Assembly: GCA_019775845.1 (NCBI GenBank)
Contig: JADQAV010000045.1
Location: forward strand, 62,001-126,000
Direction: 5' to 3'
Length of the DNA stretch: 64,000 nucleotides
DNA from: Myrmaecium sp. VS I D KN 1
Lineage: Eukaryota > Ascomycota > Dothideomycetes > Valsariales > Valsariaceae
In this document: positions 11,253 to 20,385 of the stretch, one piece after another
Layout of the letters: every line of letters begins with the position of its first letter
Numbering within the stretch: the first letter of the stretch is position 1
Made by a program: the position numbers and the translations under genes
Notes under the pieces: generated by a model
Databases searched by the model: none
What the model was told of the DNA's origin: nothing
What the model saw: only the letters and a program-made list of their open reading frames with translations

Positions 11253-11697
11253 AGGGTGGCGCCCTAGACAGCCAAGGAAAGACGACAGTGGTTCCGGGGA
11301 CAATGCAGAGGGGTTGGCGACCCAGACAGCCAAAGACGAAACAAACCAGAACAAGCGGGTGGCGCCCGAGACAGCCGAAGACGAGACAGAGGACAAATGG
11401 GTTGGCAACCCAGACAGCCGAGAATGAGGCAGACCAAGAACGAGCGGGTGGCGTCCGAGACAGCCAAAGACGAGACAATTCAAGCAGGACAGGTGGGTTG
11501 GCGACCCAGACAGCCAAAGACGATATATATTATAAAGAGTGGGTGGCGCCCAAGACAGCCAAAGAGAAGACAGACCAGAAAGAGTGGGTGGCGCCCAAGA
11601 CAGCCAAAGACGAGGCAGTCCAAACAGGTGGGTTGGCGACCCAGACAGCCAAAGACGAGACAGAGCAGAAAGAGCGGGTGGCGCCCGAGACAGCCCA
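11253..11697. repeat. Minisatellite of ten ~46-bp units, each with a small hairpin
   Basis: Ten tandem units share a spacer like AGACAGCCAAAGACGAGACAG and a short inverted repeat with the constant loop TGGCG. Type A has arms GGG/CCC (centres near 11259, 11362, 11451, 11546, 11591, 11681). Type B has arms GGGT/ACCC (centres near 11317, 11405, 11501, 11636). The order is A-B-A-B-A-B-A-A-B-A and the spacing is 42-58 bp, mostly 44-49. The base pair closing the type A stem differs among units but stays complementary. The array contains few stop codons, which creates overlapping reading frames on both strands; these are not taken as genes. It lies between the coiled-coil gene and the convergent glycosylase gene. 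Confidence 0.9.
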
Positions 11698-11933
11698 GTC
11701 CTTGTTGATCCGAAAATACTGTATAGATAGAAGGTACAAGACCAGTCTCCTCAATTATAAAAGACAAGACATCATGATGAAAGCAATCTTACCTCTATCT
11801 GTGCCCCATTTGATGCCATGCCTGATATCTCCACGAGTGTCCAAAAAAAACGAGGAGTGGAACAACGCTTGACGCGAAGAAAGAACGGCAAGAAGAAAGC
11901 AGAAAGACAAGAGGAAAGAAAGAGACCTACCAG

Positions 11934-13223
11934 CTATGCTCCCAACACATCCACATCCACATCTTCTATCCGCCACATGTACCACATGAACAGGCTTCGA
12001 TACGGCCTGAACCTCTCCGCCTCATCGATCATTTCCTTCTCACTCAGGTACTTCCACTTCCCCTTTCCCCCGGTCTTCAACCGTGCCACATCCCTCCCCA
12101 ACCAGCTCGCCATGCCCCTTTGCACTCCCAAGTCCCCGGTCGAGAAGACATCCGCCCGCTTCAGCGAAAAGCACATGAACATCTCTACGCTCCATCGTCC
12201 CAGCCCGCGGACGGACGTCAGCAGCTCCATGATCTCCTCATCCGTCGCCGTAGTCAGTCTGCCGGCGGAGAGCGTGCCGTCGAGGAACTTCTCGGCTAGG
12301 CCCACGATATACTCCGCCTTGCGCTGGCTGAGGCCGGCGGAGCGGAGCGTGGGCATGTCTGCAGCCACCACCTGGGTCGGCGAAGGGAAGAAGGATGCCG
12401 AGTCGGCGCCTTCGGCCGGGGAGAAAAGCTTAACAAATTTGGCTTTGATGGATTTGGCAGCGGCGCCGGAGACCTTTGGGTGAAGGTTGGTTGTTAGAAA
12501 GCGAGCAAGGTGTTACTCAACGGAGAAAATGCGCGGTTTTACCTGCTGCCCAATGATTCCGCTCACGAGACTGCGCCAGGGATCAACCTCTTCTGCTAGC
12601 CCATCTGGGCTGAAGAGTTTGCAGGGGTGCGTTTGCATGCAACGCGCGAGCTTGCCGGTTGGGTCATTGGCGATGAGGTGGGCCTCCGCTGCTTGAAGGA
12701 GATTCTCGGTGGTGATGGACGCGGCATTGACTTCTGGTCCCTCTTCAGGAGTGGTTTCAGGGAGAGCAACGACTTTGTGCCCTCCAGGAGTCTGGAGGGG
12801 AGCGTTGGTTTTGTGGGGATCCGCCAGTCGGGGATGATGGTTAGGGCTACTGCGTGGGAGCGGGGAGGAGTTCAAAAAGGCGATACCGGCGGGAGTTGGT
12901 GTGGTTGGAAATGCGGCATGATTAGTTCTGGCGCGCTTGGTGGATTTGGGCGTGCTTGGAAGCGTAGGGATGATGAATGCTGGCTGGGTGAAAAGAGGTG
13001 GTGGTGATGAAGGGATATGCTCGTCCGAAGGGGCAGTGATAGCTTTGCTGCGCGGGTTGCTGGCTTTGCGCTTCTTCATGGATTTTGCGGGGGTCGGTGG
13101 AAAGGCGCCTATTTCCTTTTGATTTTGTGATGCTTTTGTTTCATCTCGAGCAGTTCCATTAAACTGCTTGGATGTGGCATTCAACTGGCCGGCGGAGATG
13201 CGTGTAGACCGACGGAGAGACAT
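11934..13223 (-). CDS. MAG1: DNA-3-methyladenine glycosylase, HhH-GPD superfamily (Mag1/AlkA type)
   Basis: Exons on the minus strand, 13223-12543 and 12473-11934, give 406 residues. The first ~170 residues are basic, Ser/Thr/Pro-rich and disordered, consistent with nuclear targeting. The catalytic domain starts around HLIANDPTGKLARCMQTHPC and includes DPWRSLVSGIIGQQVS, the helix-hairpin-helix SVRGLGRWSVEMF (about 314-326) and VFSTGDLGVQRGM, where Asp 341 is the expected catalytic Asp. These enzymes excise alkylated bases such as 3-methyladenine and start base-excision repair. The single 69-nt intron falls right after GIIGQQ in phase 0. The frame stays open upstream to 13415, but MSLRRSTRISAG is the more natural start. 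Family and fold are certain; substrate range is inferred. Confidence 0.87.
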
Positions 13224-14224
13224 GGAGCTAGGACATAGGCTGGCTGGACGGGGTAGTTTGATGGGGAGAAGAAGGAGACTTGGGTATATTAGAATATCTC
13301 TAGATATCTTGAAGGTGGTGGTACGTCCGAAGATACAAGAGGAGGTCATTGAGAGATGCGATGACGTTGGTGTTCTTGTCGCGTTTCCGATCTGGCGCGG
13401 AACCACATGACTCAATTACTTACTGAAATGCTGACATATCACGCCTGATCGATTGGCACATGTGGATAGATCAACACAAAATATCCCATGTTCGCCAAAC
13501 CATCAAGCAACAGTTCAGTATTTTGCAACTAGATTGTCATTCATAAGCCAGGTCCCATATTGTGTGGCAAGCAGGGCGCGTACAGGCTCGCCAAAAAATA
13601 CAATGGCCGGATTGGAATGTTCAATCGTGAGATAAGTACATATGAACTGGGTCGTACCAATTCCATGAGTTAACGCGAACTTTATGGGCTGAAAAACATA
13701 CACGATTATTTGAGCAGCCCAAGAGCTGCATACAGATGTTTAGCAGGCGCGAGAGCTCCCGCACTGGGGAACTTTGGTTGCTAATATAGATGTTCGTTCC
13801 AAGCGGTGTCCCACAATTGATGGCCACACGGTCGCATGCGAAGCCCGCTGCAAGAACTCACGAGCCCCTTCATGTTCATATTTCAAGTTCCGTGGATATG
13901 GGTGTAAGTGCTGAATCATCAGCATGCCTCTAGTGGACTGACGTAGTTGTGTAGACCGATGCAGGCCACTGCTTTGTCTCCAGCGCACAAGAGAGTGCCA
14001 ACTTTCTGAACCGGATGAGTAGTGAGAGATCTGCCAATGCTCAAAAGCAGTTATGGTTGTCAGACATGCCACCATGGGAACACGGTCTGTATCCGGAGAG
14101 GCAATTGTGCTTGATGTAGAAGAAATTGAAGTTTTCGCCCTGTAGTGTACACTCTAAAGCACACGCGACCGTCTCCTAATGTCGCATCGGTATCGAACGC
14201 TGTACATGATCGCCTCAAAGTCCT
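13224..14224. other. Intergenic region, AT-richer, possible eroded coding remnant
   Basis: The part from about 13430 to 14140 is lower in GC than its neighbours and has a few short minus-strand frames with protein-like composition, for example SNPAIVFFGEPVRALLATQY at about 13535-13610. None extends past 111 residues and I cannot assign a family. It may be decayed coding sequence or plain promoter and terminator DNA between MAG1 and QCR7. Confidence 0.25.
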
Positions 14225-14819
14225 CTACGCCTTGGTCTTCCTCTTCTCGATGACCATGGCCTCCAGATCCTCGCGCTCCTTCAACTCGGCTTCAATCTCC
14301 TCGAGAATAGGAGACAGATACGGGGTGTCCTAGGGTACGTTAGAGGTATTCTAACACGTTGGTGGTCCTTATCTCATACTTCCTCGGGCTTCGTCCACTC
14401 CTCCTTGGGCAAAAGCTGGTGTGCAAGGGAGCACTGGATGTTCTGTCAGTGGCAAGCCTGGAGCCAATTGGTTCATCAGCCCTCACCTGGAAAGCACGGC
14501 GCATACGGAATACGCGGTCGTAGGCCTCCTTGGGCGGGAGACGCTTGATGGCGAGGAGAACGATCTCGGATTCTTCGGGAATCAAATCATCGGCCCTGGA
14601 GGATTCCAAAATGTCAGAAACATCTTCCTATCCCAAAGGAACGGATTTAGGCCTCTAAAAGGACCTGAAGAGGTGCAATTGTAGCCTGGCGAGTGTGACT
14701 GACTTGAGACCGAGCTTCCTGTAGCCTGCGAGGTCGGTGTACCAGTTGGCCAAGGGCTGCATCCACTTGCGCAACCACGGCCTCTTGCTAATCTGTTTGG
14801 CGAGAGAAGGAGCAGACAT
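14225..14819 (-). CDS. QCR7: Cytochrome b-c1 complex subunit 7 (14-kDa subunit, complex III)
   Basis: Four minus-strand exons, 14819-14704, 14595-14487, 14433-14380 and 14329-14225, join exactly into 127 residues, the usual length for the family. The N terminus MSAPSLAKQISKRPWLRKWM and the core DDLIPEESEIVLLAIKRLP, AYDRVFRMRRAFQCSLAHQL and LLPKEEWTKPEED are hallmarks of Qcr7/UQCRB. The protein sits on the matrix side of complex III and is needed for its assembly and ubiquinol oxidation. The gene is intron-dense: three introns of 108, 53 and 50 nt in 595 bp. It is divergent from a mitochondrial NAD+ carrier gene, with ~600 bp between the two starts, so shared promoter elements are possible. 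Confidence 0.93.
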
Positions 14820-15416
14820 ATTTGCGACTGCGGAATTGGACCGGAGGGCAACGGTGGGGATAGCGTAGCGGTGGCTGTCTATGTCTGCACAGGATGATGG
14901 AAGTGATGTTCAGGATGTTAGCGAAACGAGTCTCTGAAGGCCAATGCCAAGCCTGGCAAAGCAGATTTCCTGGGCTGCTCAATGGCTGGCCGGAAGGGCC
15001 AAACCCCCACCGAAAGCTGCCCCGGTTCCCTGCACAACCATCCGACCACCCGTCCCGGCCCTCATACTGCACGACTCTCCCACTTCTCCGCCTTCCCGCG
15101 CGCTCGAGATCGTGCCTATCCCGCTTGCGCCTGCTTCGCCTCCGCACCGCTCAACCGGCTTGGAACTCTGCTTCCGCGCCTCGTATTCACGGATTCCTTC
15201 AGCTTCACGTCGTCTGCCCGCTTGATCAGTCTCATAGTCAATGGAGCCGCTCAACCGCTGATAGACATTGTGTCACTCAAGTGCTGCGGGGTTTTCCGCA
15301 CACTGAGGCACCGTACGGGGGCGACGGGAACGTACGGACACTCGAAGATCTTGAAATGCAGTTCTCCCAGCCACTCTTGCTAACCAGTCCTGCTTTCCCT
15401 GTCCACAGTTGTTAAG
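14820..15416. promoter_or_regulatory. Divergent promoter between QCR7 and the mitochondrial carrier gene
   Basis: This ~600-bp stretch separates two divergent genes for mitochondrial proteins. It is C-rich on the plus strand around 15000-15170 and allows a spurious open frame. A short pyrimidine run with CCCTGTCCACAG precedes the carrier start. I recognise no specific operator. Confidence 0.4.
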
Positions 15417-16682
15417 ATGGCAGTCGACAGTCCCACCCCGCCGCCGTCCCCAGCACCCGCACACATAGCAACTGAACCAGTTTCGAGAACCACTTCGCAC
15501 GCAAACACGAACCATGCGCCGTTATTTGGACAGCCGCCGTCGGCGCTTGCGAAATTCTGCGCCAAAATGACCAATCCTTCTATCAACAGTTTTTCAGGCG
15601 CAATGGCAGGAGTCGCATCCGGAATCGTCACATGTCCGCTTGACGTTATAAAGACGAGGTTGCAGTCGCAGGGTTCATTTACACGCAACAACCGGCCATC
15701 CCAACGGAAAGTCTACAATGGTTTGATTGGAACAGCTCGGGTCATATGGAGAGAAGATGGCACGCGGGGATTGTACCGCGGGCTAGGCCCGATGCTCCTA
15801 GGATATCTTCCCACTTGGGCAGTTTATATGAGCGTTTATGACAGCTCCAAGGAATTCTACAGACAACATATTGGTGGGTTCCCTGGTTATGGGTGACAGC
15901 GTCTCAATTTCGATCTAATCGCGCTACTAGACAATCCTTGGGTAGCACGGGTATCCGCATCCATCTCGGCTGGAGCCTGCTCTACGCTCGTCACCAATCC
16001 TATCTGGGTTATAAAAACAAGACTGATGTCACAAGTGAGCGCGCGAGCTGTCGACTCATATCGCACACCCTGGTATTACAAGTCAACTTGGGATGCTGCC
16101 GGAAAGATTTACAGAACCGAGGGTTTACGAGCCTTCTACTCAGGATTAACCCCAGCATTGTTAGGCCTAACGCACGTGGCCATACAATTTCCACTATATG
16201 AGTACTTCAAGATGCAATTTACTGGCCTAGAGATGGGAGAAACCACAGAAAAGGACGAGCATGTCCATACTTTCGGTATTCTTGCCGCTACATTCCTAAG
16301 CAAGATTTGCGCGACATCTGCAACATATCCTCACGAAGTTCTACGAACAAGGCTGCAAACACAGCAGCGTTCCATAGCAAGTCATCAACATCAGGACGAC
16401 GTGGCTTTCCGCGGGGGGTCCCATCAAACACGTCCACCGGCCATGGCTGCATCGTCTGACAACATGCCCAATCTCCCACGCTATCGTGGAATTCTGCGGA
16501 CCTGCCGAACCATCATTCACGAGGAAGGCTGGCGAGCATTCTACTATGGAATGGGGACTAATATGGTTCGCGCAGTTCCGGCGGCCATGACAACCATGCT
16601 TACTTACGAAACGCTGAAAAAGGCGTGCTTTGAGCTGAAGGTGGAAGGTATGAGAGCTTGCGAGCTGGGGGAAACAAGGTGA
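15417..16682 (+). CDS. YIA6: Mitochondrial carrier, NAD+ transporter type (Yia6/Ndt1)
   Basis: Exons 15417-15873 and 15931-16682 give 402 residues. The three tandem carrier repeats each show their signature: PLDVIKTRLQSQ, PIWVIKTRLMSQ and PHEVLRTRLQTQ, each beginning a matrix loop. Six membrane segments are expected in the inner mitochondrial membrane. The second-repeat sequence NPWVARVSASISAGACSTLV is very like the fungal NAD+/pyrimidine-nucleotide branch (Yia6/Yea6), which imports NAD+ into mitochondria. Folate or FAD carriers of the same clade are the alternative. An extended polar insert in repeat 3 (about 315-350, His/Gln/Pro-rich) is seen. The intron has donor GTGGGT, branch TCTAATC and acceptor CTACTAG. 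Start ATG 15417 is the first in frame. Confidence 0.82.
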
Positions 16683-18048
16683 AGTTTCTCTCGAAGAGTC
16701 GAAGCTTTCAAGAGCGTGGACTCATTGTCGGAGCTTTTCTCATTTCATCTGCGCGCTTTATACCTCTTGATCACGGATCGTCCCATTAGCCAGCAGCGCA
16801 TTGTACATACAGTATCATTCAATCGGTCCCTTGAACGGTTGAGGCACGGTAGACCTGTGGCTTGAGCAAGAGGGTTGGGATCGGTTCAAGAGAGTTGAGA
16901 ATTCAAGTAGGGCGTTTTCCGGAGAGAGGCGGACGAAAGGACAGGACATGAGGCGTGAGGCATATCGGTCTTCTTGGAAGAGCATATCCAGGCGAGGTGT
17001 TCTAATTTCGTTCTTTGCGCAGCTCGGTGGGAACATTCAAGCAGTTCTTATGCATTAACTTACCACGTCGTCTTTTTTCTCGATGTTAGTTGTTCAAATA
17101 TAGCAGCCTCGTGTATCGACGGCATTTTCTTCCATCATCCAGTGGTCTGCCATATACCTGTTTTGGGAAGGCTGCGGAGGACGGTATGATTTACGCAGCT
17201 GTAGTGTCGGTTGCAGACGATTCAACGGCTCTGGTCCGTAGATGGACAGGGCTCTCGTCTGTAGATCTCCGTTCGCAGGGTGCAATACAAAAAATGATAT
17301 CGAAAAGAATACTGGGAGGTCCAGGAAAGCACGAATCAGCCGGTTTACAATCCGCTCCAAGCCCGGTCCTCTTCGCTCCACCTTACTGGTCACCTGGTCT
17401 ATCTTCGGTATGAGGACACGGTGCCGAGTTTTCGCGGAGGAGCTGGCGCTTGGCCTCCACAGAACGAGGATAGTGGCCGTTTCCTTGGGGGCCCGGATAT
17501 TTGCCCATTGGCTACTACCTACCTCTCCTGTGTCGGGGGGATCTTTGTGTATTCGAGCATTCCCACCCAGAGACTTGCCTCGCGCCTGCTTGCACGAGGA
17601 CCAATTCCATTCTCTGGTGGCATGTAACTCAGTGGTGGACATCGGGTGCGTCTCCTTCGTGATCATCGCACGCATCGCTTCCCACGCGCTACTAAACACA
17701 CTCAACGATCGCGAGCGATCGAGTGCGCCGTTTGACCCCGTTCCCGCGGCGCGGAGATTCGCAGCAGGGGTTGGTACCTCGCTGAGGTTCTGGCAACGCC
17801 AAACCCTTCTCCCTCTTCCACCTCGTTCCCGAGAGCTTCGGACGTACACCTGAACATCACCTTACCCACCACATCCGTCCCCGCGACACACTGCGATACC
17901 CAACGGTCCGAATAGGCGAACACCTGTGCGCCAGCCTCCTTTCCCCGGCAAAGGTGTCCGATCCTTATCAGCTGGGACAGCACGATAGACCGTCCGGCAG
18001 CTGTGTTCGTCTGGTGAACGCCGCCGTTGGCGTCTGACCTCGCCCATC
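16683..18048. other. Intergenic region between the carrier gene and ANP1
   Basis: This ~1.4-kb stretch holds the carrier's 3' UTR and the ANP1 promoter. Reading frames of 203 codons (plus, 17242-17853) and about 251 codons (minus, 17849-17094, GTG start) overlap each other, but neither resembles a protein. A 16-nt near-perfect palindrome, CGATCGC-GA-GCGATCG, lies at 17706-17721, about 330 bp upstream of ANP1. Confidence 0.45.
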
Positions 18049-19495
18049 ATGCTTCTCCCAAAAGGCGGTTTGACCTGGAAATCGGCCAGGGCACGATTGC
18101 CGCCGTACAGAGCCGTCCTGCACTTTGTGACGCGGGCGCGCTTCCTGTTTGTCGTCGCGATCACAGCAATCATTGTACTATCATGGAGGGGGTTGAGTGG
18201 TACCGCTGAGGAGATGCAAAGGTACGTCCTCGGACGACCGTCTGATGCCGATTGATCCCGATGTGCCTGAGCTGATGGATGGAGTAGATTCTACTGCTGG
18301 GGTCCCGCGAAGTCCCCGATGGAGATGACACCTAATGAACACGCGGAATGGAGCAGTCACATGCAAACGCCCGTTATATTCAACCCTCATACTCCGTTGG
18401 AGGTCAACCATAGTTCCATCTCCATGGTCGACCTCAACGGCATCAGTGCCACCGATAAAGCCGTTATCAATCAGGAGAGAGTCCTCATCCTCACCCCCCT
18501 GCGCGACGCCGCCCCGTATCTGGAGAAGCATTTCGAGCTCATCCAACAACTCACATATCCCCACGAGCTCATCGACTTGGCCTTCCTTGTTGGAGACTCC
18601 ACTGATGACACCCTGGCAGTTCTGAGCAAGGAGCTCGAGCGTGTGCAGACCATGTCGTTGACAACGCCCTTCCACAGCGCGACAATCGTGAAGAAGGACT
18701 TTGGGGTCACCCATGGGCAGGATGTGGAGGACAGGCATTCCTTTGCTGCGCAAGGGCCCCGTAGGAAGGCGATGGGTCGCGCGAGGAACTACCTGCTTTC
18801 CGCCGCCCTCAAGCCGGAGCACTCTTGGGTCTACTGGAGGGATGTCGACATAGTGGATAGCCCGGCGAAAATCATCGAGGACTTTGTTGCGCATAACAAG
18901 GACATTCTAGTGCCCAGTATGTCGACACAGTATCCCAGCTGATGAGATTCGACTGACATCATGGCAGACATCTGGTTCCATCGCTACAAGGAACAGAACG
19001 GAAAAATGGTTGATATTGAGGGAAGATGTAAGTCGCGAATACAGACAAAGCTCCAACATAAACTGATGCAGAATCTCCAGTCGACTACAACTCGTGGCAG
19101 GAATCACCCGAAGGCTTGAAGCTCGCCGAGAGTCTGGGCAAGGACGTCGTGCTTGCAGAAGGCTATAAAGAATACAAGACGAACCGCAAGTACATGGCGA
19201 AGATGGGAGACTGGCGAAACAACAAGGATGAGGAAATACCCTTGGACGGTATAGGAGGCGTGAACATCCTGGTCAAGGCCGAAGTTCATCGCTCAGGTAG
19301 GTGGTGCTGTTCACATTATGCAGGCGCCGTGGCTGATGAATCACAGGTATCAACTTCCCGTGCTATGCTTTCGAGAACCAGGCAGAGACAGAAGGCTTTG
19401 CGAAGATGGCTAAGCGCGCTGGTTATGAAGTCGTTGGTTTGCCGAACTATGTTGTCTGGCATATTGACACAGACGAGAAGCCTGGCAACGCGTAA
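18049..19495 (+). CDS. ANP1: Mannan polymerase II complex subunit, GT62 mannosyltransferase (Anp1)
   Basis: Exons 18049-18221, 18288-18916, 18968-19027, 19081-19296 and 19347-19495 give 408 residues. A short basic cytoplasmic tail is followed by one signal-anchor segment (about 30-47, ARFLFVVAITAIIVLSW), so this is a type II Golgi membrane protein. The GT62 domain (Anp1/Mnn9/Van1) follows: RVLILTPLRDAAPYLEKHFE, LAFLVGDSTDDT, the metal-binding DVD at 243-245 within VYWRDVDIVDSP, then FDYNSWQESPEGLKLAESL and a C-terminal GINFPCYAFENQAETEGFAK. The protein extends the alpha-1,6-mannan backbone of N-glycans in the cis-Golgi. All four introns are 50-67 nt and restore the family sequence exactly. 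Choice of Anp1 over Mnn9 rests on the N terminus MLLPKGG. Confidence 0.9.
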
Positions 19496-20385
19496 AAGTC
19501 ACCATAGCTCTTCCAGTTCACATACTTGTGCGATTAGGGGACTCGTGTTAGGTTGGACAGGGCGTGGGGGGTCGGCGGATGGAGTAATGAGGATTTGGTC
19601 CCGCACGAAACGAGTCGCGACGGCCGCCATCTTGCAGCTATCAGTCGCGCTCTGTATCAAACTGTCCCTTGGATGACCGAACGGGAAGTGTTGTGTCCGG
19701 GCGGAACTTGCATCGAGCGATGCCTCTGCGTACACGACCACGTCCGGCACTGCGCGACTAAGCTGTACAAAGCGGGATACCAGGCATAACCATAGGAGCG
19801 TTCTCGGACTTTCCCCTTCCTCGATTCATCAGCTTTGGAGCTGAGCGGCGTTCTACGGCTGGGCTAGTCATGGATGGCATGTACGCTGTGTGTGGCGCTT
19901 CATCTTGCGGAGAGAAAAGAAGACGCATTAAGGGTTCTTGGGTGTGGATGTTCTCTATCTTGAATGTTTATATATTTAGTTTGGAGTCGCAATGGGCTCA
20001 ATACACGGTTCTGTGAATATGAGACGGTATCGGATTCCTTGAAGGTGACGTGAGGAAGGCTGGCTCTTCGGCGTGCTATGCTTTTCCTTATAGCCGTTGT
20101 TAAGACCGACTCGGTCTTTTGTTGTGCACAAAACACGCGACTTTGAACAAAGCCAGCGACAAAACTCCATCCTCCACCGGCGCATCCCGCGACGGTGCAT
20201 CGTCTTCCGTTCGCACTCTGCATGCATCTCGTCGTCGTCCGTGCCAAGCGGTGTTTCTTCGGTGATCCCTGTCACATCGCAAAGCTACCAGGTACCTCTC
20301 GAAAACAAAAGCATTGCCTTGTTGTCCACGCTTCACCAACCCAACTGTCTTGCGCGAGCTCCATCGCGCACAGTGGACTCCAGTC
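19496..20385. other. Intergenic region between ANP1 and NUP133
   Basis: This stretch holds the 3' UTR of ANP1 and the promoter of NUP133, with no protein-like frame. A TATATATTTA element lies at about 19968-19977. Several short open frames around 20100-20380 run in all directions and look fortuitous. Confidence 0.4.

Noticed and set aside
11253-11697. CRISPR-like array
   Set aside because: Units alternate between two forms, the spacers are also conserved, and the context is a fungal nuclear genome with no cas genes. It is a minisatellite.
11124-11872. Several overlapping open frames on both strands across the repeat array
   Set aside because: They arise because the tandem unit has few stops in any frame. 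The encoded residues simply repeat (GCLGRHPL-like), and no start, splice or family evidence supports a gene.
17242-17853. 203-codon plus-strand ATG frame upstream of ANP1
   Set aside because: Overlaps an even longer minus-strand frame over the same DNA; neither resembles a protein, so the openness seems fortuitous.
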